From Chiua virens (taxonomy: Eukaryota > Basidiomycota > Agaricomycetes > Boletales > Boletaceae), in assembly GCA_019787685.1 (NCBI GenBank), contig JAHNUO010000009.1, positions 558,001 to 622,000 of the forward strand: a stretch of DNA of 64,000 nt, read 5' to 3'. The position numbers and the translations under genes are program-made. Each line of letters starts with the position of its first letter. The stretch's first letter is position 1. The notes below the pieces were generated by a model. It saw only the letters and a program-made list of their open reading frames with translations, did no database searches and was not told where the DNA came from. Below, piece by piece: positions 33,506 to 45,619 of the stretch.

Positions 33506-36500
33506 CTAATCTACATCCTCAACTGGATCTTGCTCATCTTCGCCATCATCCTGGTTCCCTTCTGTATATTGAGAGACACTAAGCCCGGGTTTTTGAATGC
33601 AAAAGAAAACCTGCTCCATCTCAACTGTCTGTGGGATCATAGCGACAACAGACACAATGTCTTGCACAAGTATGATAGAGACTTCGTTTGTGATTTGCAT
33701 TCTCGCAAATGTTTGTTGGGACTGTGTCAAAAGAGCATCATCTGGTGGAGTAAAGGTGCGGATGAGCGCAACATTGGCAAACTCAAAAGCCCCGTCTTCC
33801 TGTTCCACAGCAATCCTTGTGAAGTACAAGACTTCACCAATTCGAAATCCATTGTTCTTTTTGAACTGTCATTGCATGTTAGATAGATTATTGGTAGCGA
33901 TAGTAAACTAAATGACTTACCTTTAACATCCTTGAGATTCGTAATTTCTCTGAGGAGATGGTGTTTTCTCTCCAAGCGCTACGTGCTATTTGACCATTTG
34001 GTAGTCGCAGTTGTGCCCAGCGCTGGATCTTGGGGAGTGGGACATCATGGCCTAAGAAGTCTTGAATCGCTTGAGCAGTGCCATGGCTGGGTTTCACAGG
34101 CACCTTGTCCCGCTTGCGGAGGAGCACATACCCATTGCCAAGGTCCTCTGCACCACTGGGAAGGTGATGGGATGGGGTACCAAGTGTTGGTAATGCGGTG
34201 AGTAGTGCATTTACACATGCTCTTTGTACACCTTCCCTACAGAAATTGGCCAGATAATTTGAGGGTTGACGAATCTCTTGCTTAAGGTTCCCAATCATAC
34301 ATTCAATTGTCCACTGCGCTGTACAAACACTTGGTCCTTTTTGGAAAGTTTCTGGGGCCAAATGAACAACCTGATGAACACATGGGCGAATGAAATGTAG
34401 GCGATCATTGCAACGTTGATAATACAGCTCTTCAAATTCAAGTTCCCATGAGGCAAGAAGGGCATATGCCTCGAGTGTTTCTTCATGCGTGATTTGGTGT
34501 TGACAAATGATTTGAAAGCCACGGACGAGTTTGCACAAGTTCAACCAGTACCTTTCAGGGAGTATTCCATATAATAAACCTGGTGCAAGTCTGAACATAT
34601 AGAGATAGAATTCCCAGGTTTTGTAGTCCGAGTTGATTTTAGCAGCAATGTTCCATGGCTTTGTGTCGAATGAGCCAGGAAGGTACAATCCAGCTTCTTC
34701 AACAGCACGTCCATGAGCTTTCCAAATCTCTTCATCACGCAGAACTGCCCAGCCCCAGGTGTTGACATTATCCGTGCGTGAGCAAGTAATAGTACCACGC
34801 CATAGAGATATGAGTAGGTGGCTAAGATTGGCTGCCAGATGCATGACGTCGGTTGTCAGGCACAAAGGGACACCAAGGGAATGTTTCAGGTCTAACCCCA
34901 GGATAAGGGGTATTTTCATTATCCCCATCTCAGTTCGTCTAAGTTCAAATTGCCGTTGATTTGGTGAGGACATGAGCTGGATCAGATTTGCCATGTATTC
35001 ATGACTAGCAGTAGGTGGGATATGAAAGGGTGAGATGTCGGGGTGATTGCTGTCTCGCAATGGATTGTGAGGGCACAAAAGTGCTGGATAATAATGTGAG
35101 TGTGTGTCCTTGCAACGACCCCTTATCCCACAGTATATTTGGCAGCCGTTTTTACCACAGTGGCCCACCAAACCATCCCAATGTGTCAATCCAGGCCCGT
35201 CAGCAGTCATAAAGAGAAGATAAATTTGGGATCTGAAAACCATATCACGAGACGAGTCCCAGACCTTGAGCCCTTCCTTTTGTAGTGCAGCCAAGTGATG
35301 CATGCCAATGGTGAGAAAGGAATTGAGGTTTCGAGGTTTGTTTGGTCCTGGAATGAAGCCACCAGGAAGTACACGAGTTTTGTGGTAATGTTTATCAGGG
35401 GCAAGATTGAGTATGATCCATATATATATCCAACAATCTGAGTCTTTATCTTCATACAACTGTGCTCCGTCAATGGACACCATGAGTACAATGTTGTTTT
35501 CCTTGATATCACCAGCTAGAGAAGTGCCTATGGAATCCTATCTAGTCAATATACTGGGAATAATTGCAGAGACATACCTAAAGAATCCCATCCAGCAACA
35601 ATGTCATCGATAACAGATATTTTCTTGTGTATTTTGTATTCATCAAGCACGGCCTGTGTCCGCTCATGGAAGTAGCACATGTCAAACGTGCTGTCAGGAT
35701 CACGGTAGAGCGCTTGCAACTGTGGTCCGAGAGGTAGCATAATGAATGTCTTTACTGCATCCCCGTTTGCTTTCTTTCGAGGGGCTTCACACATGGGGCA
35801 TTCATCCAGATTAGAAAACGGCCCTGTGAATCCAACGCATGAGTTGATGCACATATCATGCTCAATAGGTTCAATCCCTGTGTGCACCCCAATGAGGTTC
35901 TTGACTTCTTGAAAGCTAAGTAAATCAGCTGTTCCGGGCGCTTCAGTGAAATGGTGCTTTGCTGCTTGAATAACACCAGAGTAGGCATTTTGAGAGGCAT
36001 GCTCAAGAGCAAGGTATGCCTCTATGCTAAACATGACGCCAGGGTTGTTGAGCTGAATTGGTGTCTCGGGAGGGTTGCGAAGTTGCTCAAGCATTGTGGT
36101 TGTGAATTTGGCAATAGGATCATCAAAAGACGCATTCTGGACACCAATAACAAAGTCGAGGCTTTGTCATAGCTTCGGGAATGTAGTTAGATGTGCGAGC
36201 TGCTCCAGATCAGCAAGTTGTGGTCTTCTCCTATCATATACAATGTGTCGGGGACGAGGTCCTTGTTCAGGTGAGGGTGAACGGTCGGGTGGGGGTGAAT
36301 CTCGTCCGGAAGGGTCTGGAGGTGGATCGGGTGAAGGAAAGCGCTGATCTGGTGAGGGTGAACGGTTGGGTGGGGGTGAATCTCGTCCGGAAGGGTCTGG
36401 AGGTGGACCGGGTGAAGGAAAGCACTGATCTGGTGAGGGTAAATGGTCGGGTGGGGGTGAATCTCGTCCAGAAGGGTCTGGAGGTGGATCAGGTGAAGGA

Positions 36501-37021
36501 AAGCGCAGATCTGGAGAGGGAGAACGGTCAGGTGGGGGTGAATCTCGTCCAGAAGGGTCTGGAGGTGGATCGGGTGAAGGAAAGCGCAGATCTGGAGAGG
36601 GAGAACGCTGTGACAGTCCTACAGACTGTGAAGGAGGCCGCGAAAGAGAATGACTGCTCGGATGAGCACACTTCCTCTTTCCAGCACGGCGATAGGATTC
36701 TGGTGCTTCTCGAGCCCTCTTAGCAAGTATTTGTTTAGTTTCCAGCCGGTGAGCGTATCAGGAGATTCCAATACTTGAAGCAGGTTGGTTATCACGAAAT
36801 TCTTGAGATAATAAGTTCATATTGAGAATCCTCGCGGCGGCATCAAGCGACAAGGGTTTAACGAGGAGCATCTTGCGTCGTTCTTTGTCATCTTCGGTTG
36901 CCTTTAGGTGACGTTGAAAGGTTTTCTCAGATACCACACGAGGCCGGCCATCACATTGTTTCCTACAGACACAAACGCACTTCTGGACTTCAGTGGACGT
37001 ACTGGAGGACCCTGGATCCAT
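33506..37021 (-). CDS. Plavaka-type (tnp2/CACTA-like) transposase
   Basis: Exons down the minus strand: N-terminal Cys-rich CVCVCRKQC (from ATG 37021); a Pro-rich repeat segment (about 36600-36270); ISVIDDIVAGWDSLG-containing exon (36094-35546); then the long core exon (35483-33888) with SIDGAQLYEDKDSDCWIYIW, PGGFIPGPNKPRNLNSF, GLTHWDGLVGHCGKNGC, and HIPPTASHEYM. The C-terminal exon reads RIGEVLYFTRIAVEQE and DIVSVVAMIP. The YEDKDSD region holds candidate catalytic acids. Exon joins look regular and I see no stop inside the core, so it may still be functional. It would cut and join the 40-bp ends. Confidence 0.8.
36270..36605 (-). repeat. 81-bp coding tandem repeat (four units) in the transposase
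   Basis: Units begin near 36351, 36432, 36513 and 36594 at exact 81-bp spacing, encoding a 27-residue repeat of SPSPDLRFPSPDPPPDPSGR type on the minus strand. The period keeps frame, so unit number can change without breaking the protein. Confidence 0.85.
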
Positions 37022-37293
37022 TTGAGACTGTAAAGCAGGTCAGTCGTCTGATGGGATTTGACAACTTGGGTCTGTTACTGGTGTATGCTGCGCCAGCGTG
37101 AGTGTAGGTTGCAAATGTAATGAATCGGTGTGGTGTAATTACAACGTGCATTACACTGTACGGTTGGAAAGGAAAAACATGAACGGATCGTGGTGTCGTG
37201 CATCGATGCGAGACAAATCATTACATTGATGTATTGGCATCACAAAAAAAAATCATACTACAACATCCGAAAGCCGACAAGTTGAGGTCCCAT

Positions 37294-37333
37294 GATACCC
37301 GGTCACACCACACAACAACCAAAGTTCACTGGG
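37294..37333 (-). repeat. Right 40-bp terminal inverted repeat
   Basis: Reverse complement matches the left end; followed at once by GGTCATG (37334-37340). Confidence 0.88.
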
Positions 37334-37340
37334 GGTCATG

Positions 37341-40300
37341 CGTCATGTCCGAGTTACCTCCGCTGGCATGGCCGTCGAAACTTGAATAACGTCGTTTTTC
37401 TTCGCGTTGCAGTCTATTCCAGTCTCATACTGTGCTACTGTCGTACCGGTGCAAAGTATCGTCGCACCCGATGCAGACCGTGACTCTAGCAATAATGTGA
37501 GCGCTGCCTGTACTATGCGGCACAGTGCCCCGGGAGTTGCCAAGGATTGATCGTCCGACTTTCGCTTGTGTAAACCTGATCAGGCCCCGCCGAATCCTAG
37601 TACTCCTTTCCGTTGTTCCATCTCACCAGTGGCCAAGTCACGGTGATATCGTGGATCTCAGATGTGACCCAGTGTCAGTTCACCTCACGAAGAACGTCTG
37701 GTCGACTTCAAAACGATGTTTGTAATGATGACACCATATTATAGCTGTGTCTGCACTAGTCAGGGCGAATCATGATGACTGCATGATCCTCGTCAACTTC
37801 AGGTCAAGAACTCAATTGAAACTATGCATGGGTCTTTGGTGACGTTGATACACGGAACTAGAGACTCGAAATGAACGGGGGAGTTCCAGACCGAAACTGA
37901 GGGACTCTGCGGGGATGGATGGTATGAAAGAATGGGCAAGGCCATATGGGGCGAGGCCAGACAAGGTGACCGTCATCAGAACGCAAACTTGAATCCACTC
38001 AACGGTTTGGTATCACCGCGAGCCTCTTTCCCGCCCACTCATATTTATTGTTACCTAATGAACGGGGTTCTTGTTGGTAATACATGGTGACTGCATCATC
38101 GCAATTAGAAATTGGTCATTTGCGACGGCGTGGGGTAGTAGCAGTGTGATCTGATGGGACTCGGATCCGATAAGAAGGCACGTGTAGGCCGGGCGAAAAA
38201 GTGCTCTTCAAGAGGAGTAGACATCCACGTGTCCTGTTTTCTTTCTCCGTTCTACAAGCCGACAATTTCTCATAGATTAGTTGGAACGACAAAGAAGGAC
38301 GAGCCTTGAGTAAACGGGATCAATGATTACTTATAGTGCGATACTGACGAAAATACGAGCGTTAAATGACGTTGCTTCCACGTCCAATGATGTTGGGCGT
38401 TCAGGAGGAAGCCAGGTCCAGACTTGAGGGAAAGAAATCGAAGCTCGATAATGGGGTCACAGCCGTCAAATCAAGCTTGTCAAGTACAGCGATAGATATG
38501 AAGGTTCATCGAGATAAGAAAAAGTACCGAGGACACGAGGCGGGTTCCGTGTGCGCAGTGACTCCTGCAAATAAACCACCACGTATCTTTGCTGTTGCCG
38601 CTGCAGAGATGTTTCCTAGCATACGCTGGTCCTATAAGGGTGAGTAAGTTTGCGTGATCACTGAGAGTGGGATACTGATGAAAACCCAAGAATCAGATAG
38701 AGGTACTTCATTTCACGTCAGTGATGCTTACTGAGCTTGATAAAGACAAATCCAAGGGAGGGTTGGAAACTCGGGGACCCAAGCATTGAGGGAGAGAGAT
38801 CCCAACTCCACCGAACACCAAGGTGTCGCAAAAGGCGCACTCGAAATTGATGGGAGAGATAAAATACGTTCACTCGCGTTTCTCATGGGGGGCAAACACA
38901 TGTTGAGTGGAGGAAAGGAAGAAAAGATTCGACGATGGCAATTGGAGGATGGCGTGGAGTTTGGAACGCCAATGGATGCGGGGAGTTGGACTAACAGCAT
39001 TGCCGTATCAAGTGACGGGAAGTGGATCGTAGGTGGGGCAGGAAGGGGACATTTGAGGATGTGGAGTGTTCAGAGCCACGGGCGAGTGGCCGAGTTCAAA
39101 GGACACACAGATGACATACGAGCTGTCGACATCTCAGCCGACGGGACCAAAATCGCCAGTGGATCAGATGACAAGACTGCCTGCATCTGGAAGCGAACGA
39201 CTGGCGAACGACTGCTAACGCTGCAACACGACAACTTTGTGACCGCAGTGAAATTCTCACCCGATGGAAGCCTTCTCGCCACTGCTCCCTTGCGTCGCTC
39301 TGTTCGCATCCACAACACTGAGGATGGCCGTCTTGCTGCTGAATTTCCAATCAACATTGGCTCACATTTGAATCAATGCCTTGCGTGGAACGACAAACAA
39401 CACCTCTACGTCATTTCTTGGGACGGCAGCATCCACTACCTCGACATATCCACCAGATCAACACTCTCAAAATGGCCCATTCGCACAAAGGGCGCCGGAA
39501 AATTGGGGTGCATCGCTCTGCCACGCAATCGCAGATTCATCGCAGCCACTTCCGAGGCCTCCATATCGTTCTGGGATACAACAACCCACACAAAAATCGG
39601 ATCCGACATCAGGTACAATGACATAATACTCACAATGGTGATTTCGGAAAACTACGACATTGCAGTTGGTCACGGCAAGACAATCGTTGTTCGGAACCTT
39701 GGTGAAATCCTCCCACATCACTATGTTCACAGTGTAAGTGTATCTGCATCAATATACTCGACCTTGAATGCAACTGACAACCCTCGTACGCAGGACGAGC
39801 AGTCATGTGCGTCCATCACTGAACATCATCTAGGCCATCATCACACTGATGTCGGTTTTCTGACACCCAAACCATTAGTCAAAAAAATACTCGATCTCGA
39901 GAAGACCACGGAGGAACTCAGGAATCAACTTGCACGGATGCAGGGCAGCTATGAGACACAGTTGCATGAACTGGCGACCTTGAAGTCTTCCAACGAAAGC
40001 AAAGGTCGCGAAATCGTTGGGCTTACTGGTGAAGTGGACCAGTGGAAACAGTCTGATGCGATCAAGGGTCGTAAAATCGATACTCTTACCGCCGAAGTGG
40101 ACCACTGGAAGCGTTCTGATGCCGAAAAGGCAGTGGAACTCGTCGCTGCACGCGAGGAACTCGAGGAGCGCCGTCGCGATTCGGAGGAGCTGATCGCCAT
40201 GCGCGAGGAGCTCCAGTTGTCGCAATCTCAAACTATCTCGGTCCGGAAATGGTACGACGAACAGTTTAGACAACTCAAATCCGTCGTCGAGGAAAGTCAG

Positions 40301-41215
40301 CGTGCTCTATTTCCCGTGCAGAGTTTCGTTACCAAGGCGGACGCACGTGCGGAGCTGAATATCGTCGAGACACTCCATCGGCTCAACGAGAGCATTGATT
40401 GGAGTTCTACATTCATCGCAGATCGTGTCATCCATAATTTCCAACCCTGTGCTACACGCCCGATGGAGGAACAAGTTTCTATTGCGAAGAGGGTCGCAGA
40501 AACCATCGGACAATCCCTGGTGAACCGGTTACGGAGCACCTCACGCGCTGAGGTCGTTGCGTATCTCCCCGTCGCCTTTCGTGCATACCTTGTCTATCAC
40601 CTGCGTGGGATCATATCCTCGTGGTCCATCGATGGCGGACCCAATCGGCTCATCCGCGAATTATACAATATAGTCCGGAAATTAGGTGAGGACTGAATCT
40701 CAAGCGTCATCCATTCCTCTGCTGACGGTGAACAGAGTCACAAACGATATCTGGTCGTTGGCGATCGCTCACGTATGCCTCCATCTCACCGACCTGTTCA
40801 AGCAACCCAGACATGTTTATTGCGCCCACGATCGACGGACTCTGTGATATCATCGTCACCGCTGGTTGCGCCCCTTCCACCTCCGTTGCGAAAGACATGA
40901 TCGCGTCGAAATTCCGGCATCGGATTTCTTTTATCCTTACCACCACTGGGCAACTCACCAAGTCGATCATGGACGCACTGTCAGCCGACTATCGAGTTGA
41001 GGCTATTCGTCCATTGGAGATGTTGGATGAGCGAACAATGGAGGCCGACTCGGGTGCCCCAGGGAAAAAGTCGAGGAGCCAGCATGTGTTGTGCACCACA
41101 CGATTAGGATTATCCAAAGAGGTCATCACGCAATCGAAAGTCGGTCCCAACAAGAAGAATACGGTGACGGTGACAAACATAGTCAAGATCAAGGTTCTTC
41201 CTGGGTAGGAGGTGA
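37341..41215 (+). repeat. Segmental duplication block B'
   Basis: Matches block B from GTCATGTCCGAG onward with scattered substitutions and small indels, including the full WD40 gene upstream flank. Confidence 0.8.
38885..41208 (+). CDS. WD40 repeat/coiled-coil protein, paralog 4 (intact)
   Basis: Exons 38885-39733, microexon 39794-39806, 39879-40685 and 40736-41208 join in frame to 713 residues; the frame is open back to 38786. It has the same three-part plan as paralog 2: WD40 repeats, coiled coil (TGEVDQWKQSDAIKGRK), and a helical C-terminal region ending NKKNTVTVTNIVKIKVLPG. Introns 1 and 2 are 60 and 72 nt, both multiples of three without stops, so a 636-residue read-through ORF also exists. 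The last exon is clearly more diverged from the other three paralogs than the rest of the gene. Confidence 0.78.
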
Positions 41216-42011
41216 GATGGGTGCCGTGCTGTCGTTTGGGAGGTTCCGTTTCTACGCGTCTTTGTCTCGACCATCTCTTTCTGACTGCTTGTGGTTTTCT
41301 ACTGTCTTTTTCCTGGTCGGGGAATGTGATTGGAGTATTCTGTTCCTTTCCGTCTTGAGTCCGTTACCTTCATCGTCCTCCCTGCTTTCGTCTCGTACTC
41401 CACTACAGTGCGCCCTATGTGTCCCGTCGTACTACAAGCCTGCGAGGTTGTGCAGAACCATCTATTCGGAACGAGTCGTTAAAATATAAATCAAAGAAAC
41501 CATGTTGTGCGATCCGAAAGATGTCTGCTCATGTCGATGAGCGTCAAACGAGTTCGCTTCAAGTGGTCCTTCCGAGACCGACTTCTCGGCTAGTTTCATC
41601 CTGCGTCTCCACAACACGTCCGAAGTTCACGATCGATTCAAATCGGACCCGCGTCACAACATGAAGAGTGGTGAACGTGTGATGGTATTGAGCTATAAAA
41701 ATGCGTGACACGATTGACTAGCATAGTGACAGAGGTCCGGATAAATCGTAGGCATGTAGCGAGAGTGATGAGGATGGAGGCACGAGTGTAGGTTATGCAC
41801 ATCAAAAGCAGAAAGAGGGGGGAATGAAAAGAAGAAATCAACAAAGTAAATTACTCGTGTATCGATTATAGGAAACGCGATCACTTGCAACACGAGAAAG
41901 AGGGCTGAATGTCGCACGTCTCATCCTCGTCGACGCAGAGTTTCTATAGTCGTTGAACAGTTCCCGACTTACAAGCGTATGCTCATCAACAGATCCCGTT
42001 GACAATCGAAA
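41216..42011. other. Intergenic spacer, end of duplicated region
   Basis: No gene seen. It separates the repeat-rich left part from the compact housekeeping segment. Confidence 0.5.
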
Positions 42012-44365
42012 CTACATCATCCCGCGTGCAATCTGAGACAACTGCTCGGCCATTTGTGGATAATTCCTAATGAACTGCAACTGCGATCTGCTCGCCTAGA
42101 TAACGTGTTAGGTTCGGATGGCCGGGAGGATATATCGTGTATCAACTTACCTCGAGATAGGTGAGAGCAGCGGTAATCTCGGCTTCTCCTCTGGCCATCT
42201 CGACCTGCTTCTCGAACCAGGTGATCGCAACCTCGATCTCGCTCTTTTGAAGAGCTAGCTGTGCAAGAGTGGCGACGGCAGGTTCGCATGAAGGATCCAG
42301 TACAAGGGCATCGCGGCAAAGTGCTTCTGCAGCAGGAAGATCTTGACGCCATTGGAAAATGGCAAGCGCCTTGTTTACAAGAGGCAGGGGGTTCGGAGGA
42401 GAGCTTGGGATTCTGATTCAGTACCTGACAAGTAGCACATCTCGAGAAGGACTGACTTGGCTTTTTCAAGTTGAATTGCCCTGTCGAACTTCTCAACAGC
42501 GTCCTGGAAGCGTTGTTGGTCCAATAAGAGTTCACCGCTACAGTGATTTATTAGCTGCAGCCTAGTCATTCCTGTTACATTACGTACTAGTAATTGCAAA
42601 CTTCACCCCTTGTCGGGAATGATGTCATCGTCCGTCGGAAGGTTGTCATGCTGTTTGCAAGGTTGCCCAGCTTGTATTGTGCAACAGCGAGCTGAATATG
42701 CGAGAAAACGAATGTTGGGTCAAGTGTCGACGACTTGGTGTAATTAGTCGCCGCGGACGAGAAGTCATTCGTAATGAAGAACACTAAAGAAATTAGATCA
42801 ACTCGAGCCATCGGACGGAGGTGAGACGAACGTACCCTGTCCTCGGTGGTAGTAAACATCGGGATCATCCTCCTTGAGATTGATGGCATCCTCGAAGCAC
42901 TTCATTGCTTGTGCGTTGTCACCTTCCTCCATGTACACGCTGGCAAGTTTCACCAACGATTGCGTGAAGGAAGGGTTGAGAGCGAGAGATTCTTGTAGGT
43001 CGGCTTTAGCTCCACGAACATCCGCAGTCAAGAACCTAAGGGAGGATCATCGACTCGAATAACAGAAAATGCGAGCATGATCGACATACCTGAAGGTTCC
43101 TCTCAAGTTGAAGGCCTCGGCGCGACCAATATCCCATGATATCCCTTGTTCGAGAGCCTCGTTGACGAAGGATAGAGTATGAGGGTAGTCTGCTGCTTCA
43201 AGAGCTTCAAACGCGAGCAAGAGGGTTTGGTCTCCCTGCGATGGAGTCTCGGGAAGCGTAGGAAGGGGCCCTACCGCTTGATCAGCTGATACAATCATGT
43301 GACACGGTCAAGAGCTCACGCTTCCGGAAAGCAGCGAAATAGGCTGAAATGAATGTTTGTGAAGGTAAACGTGGTTCCCGAGTCTACTCGTAGATTCAAC
43401 ATGACGTGTAAGAGTTCAATAGAGACCAAATGACTCACGGCTACGATCGATCGCGCCTTTTCCGTTGCAAGTTTCTTCAGCACACGCTCGACAGCTTGTG
43501 CGGCGGTCTCATTTTGGAACTTTTCAAGGATCGTGGCAGCCGTGAAATCTACGAGAAATGATTGAGTCCGATGCCGACTACACCCGGGACAAGCTGTGTA
43601 GAAATACGGACCTCTCAAGGCTTCCTCAAAGCGATTCAAGGACTCGAGCGCAGTTGCGCGCCTGTTAAGAGCCTTGACATAATTCGAATCCAAACGGAGA
43701 GCCTCGTCACAGTCGGCTACGACGCGCTCGTGCTGTGGTGGAGACATGTACATGTAACCTACAAATGGGCACCATGAGCACAAAACGACCTCTGGAGAGG
43801 TTATACGGACATGCTGCGCGATTGCTGTAGAACACGGGTTCTGGTCGTGGTGAGACCTGAATGGCCTGTGTATACAAATCAATGGCCTGCTCGAATTTGC
43901 GTGCCTGGTAAAGGGAATTGCCCCGTGACTTGAGGGACGCCGCCTGTTTTACGCGTTCCTAGTAGGCAACGAGTGAGGAGCATGTTTCCCGGCAAAGGGC
44001 GCGGGAACGGACCTCGAATGGCATGGCAGCTATCTGCTCTGCAGATAATGGGACATTTTCTGGGGTCGAATTAGACGGGCAAGACAAAAGACGGGGTGAG
44101 GCGTACCATTGACTTCCTCGACCTTGGGCTTAATCTCCTCGATTATTGGGCCATCTGGGCCATTTACAGGCTTTTTCTTGGGTTTTCTGTCCTTGGACCT
44201 GCCCTTGCCGGAGGAGGGTCTTGAGGTCGTAGCATAGTACACTGCGCCGACAGCGACGGCAGCGGCAGTAGCGACAAGGATTGTACGCCTGTTTTCTGAG
44301 ACGAACTCCTGGAGACGGTCGATGTAAGAGGCGGGGTCGCTGTTGCTGGCTTGAGTCGGTGCCAT
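42012..44365 (-). CDS. TOM70: Mitochondrial import receptor TOM70
   Basis: The N-terminus MAPTQASNSDPASYIDRLQE precedes one membrane anchor (ILVATAAAVAVGAVYYA, about residues 30-46) and a basic linker rich in Lys (SKDRKPKKKP). This is the TOM70 layout: outer-membrane anchor, TPR domain in the cytosol. TPR motifs follow across several exons (CDEALRLDSNYVKALNRRATALESL; AMKCFEDAINLKEDDPDVYYHRGQ; FSHIQLAVAQYKLGNL). The last exon after an intron near 42095-42155 encodes SRSQLQFIRNYPQMAEQL and stops at 42012-42014. TOM70 receives Hsp70/Hsp90-bound carrier precursors and passes them to the TOM pore. Internal exon edges were not all resolved. Confidence 0.9.
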
Positions 44366-44453
44366 TGGAAGACGGACAAGACAAGTTTGGCGCGTCTCTC
44401 TCAAATTTCTGTCCGTCCCACGTGTTGTTGATTACGTCATGGGTATATATTAA

Positions 44454-45333
44454 CTAGCACGAGCATACACTCCCATCAACGCTCGCCCCATCGACCCCCC
44501 CAATGTCAATCGTACCAGGCATCCCCTCTCGCGTGCTCTTCCCGGCATCAGGCGTCACCGGCGCCCACAGTTCAGGCGTCTCCAAGATCTCCTTCACGAG
44601 ATCCTCGAACACCGCCCGCACACCAACCGCCGTCTTGGCGGATGCTTCCAGGAACAACGCATCCTGCCGCACTGCGAACGCTGCCGCCTCGTCCGTAGAC
44701 ACCTCCCGCGAGTGTTCCTACTAGTCTGTCAGTCGCTGTCCGGTTGAAGAAAGTCGTCGCATACCTTGTCCAATTTATTGCCGACGATGATTTTGGGAAC
44801 CGTCGTCGACACGTAGGTATCAATTTCTGTGAACCACTTGGGAAGTGCGTCGAACGTTTCCCGGTTGGCTACGTCGTATACTTTGCGAATATGAGTTTCC
44901 GTTGTGGCCACTCTAGTCAGACTAACCTAGAATAATTCCTTGTGCGCCACGATAATACGAAGATGTGATGGTCCGAAAGCGTTCCTGTCCTGCTGTATCC
45001 TTTGAGGAGATGGTTCAGCGTTGTTTGTGGAAAGGGCTGCGAGAGACTGACCCATATACTAAGCTTCACCTTTCGCCCTTTGACTTCCATCTTGTGAACC
45101 TGTCGTGGTCCATGATCAACATGAGGGGAACAAGCGCCGATACGACTACTCACCCGAAAGTCAACACCAATCGTAGCAGTAGCCTCGTCCTCGGGTATCC
45201 ATGCCTCGTCAGAGAACCGCAGGAGCAAACTGCTCTTCCCCACAGAGGCGTTTCCTATGAGAAGGAGCTTGACGTTAACAGGGGCAGAAGGGTTCGATCC
45301 AGAGGGTGTTGCGCTAGTCTCAAGAGGCGGCAT
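44454..45333 (-). CDS. RAB18-type small GTPase
   Basis: The P-loop GNASVGKSS follows a short Ser/Pro leader. The switch-I region carries TIGVDFR and the guanine-specificity motif is GNKLD. EASAK is the fifth motif and the protein ends GSVCSC, a double-cysteine prenylation signal. [17 protein letters not shown] matches the RAB18 effector-side helix. Several introns interrupt it (for example near 44720-44765 and 45060-45110). RAB18 proteins act on ER and lipid-droplet membranes. It is tandem with TOM70 (about 90 bp apart), with which it shares no obvious function. Confidence 0.88.
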
Positions 45334-45619
45334 TATGATGGTGCGTATCCTCTAGTGAGGTGGATAGAAAGGAGTTGTTCGAGTTTGATGAGAGTGGTGG
45401 ATGGCTTGACACTGCCAGTTATGCCTCATTGACTCCGCGCGCGTGGGGTTACTTGATCAGGGCGGGAATCTCAATGTATCATGTGCAGAGCTCGCGATTA
45501 CAACACGATTATTACTATCACTCCATCATTGACATGAATCGGTGGGCTTGCAATATGGTACAATGCTGAGTGTACCGTTCTACATGATCGGAAGTACGCC
45601 ATTCCACAGGAATCAAACT

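Larger units (their letters stand above)
29806..37333 (-). mobile_element. Plavaka/CACTA-like DNA transposon, 7,528 bp, complete
   Basis: The ends are inverted: CCCAGTGAACTTTGGTTGTT opens the left end, and the reverse complement of the right end gives the same, with 38 of 40 positions matching through GGTGTGACCGG and TATC. A perfect 7-bp duplication GGTCATG flanks the element, and the paralogous A/B junction is the empty site. Inside are a tnp2-like Plavaka transposase (minus), a two-part accessory gene set (one minus, one plus) and long purine-rich subterminal DNA. A 7-bp duplication is longer than CACTA elements usually make. Confidence 0.88.

Noticed and set aside
36193..36723. 176-codon plus ORF with VRVNGRVGVNLV repeats
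   Set aside because: Antisense of the 81-bp Pro-rich repeat within the transposase gene.
38366..38647. 93-codon plus ORF as first exon of WD40 paralog 4
   Set aside because: A GTGAGT donor follows, but no acceptor joins it in frame to the WD40 exon (TAA just upstream) and the equivalent in paralog 1 has stops.
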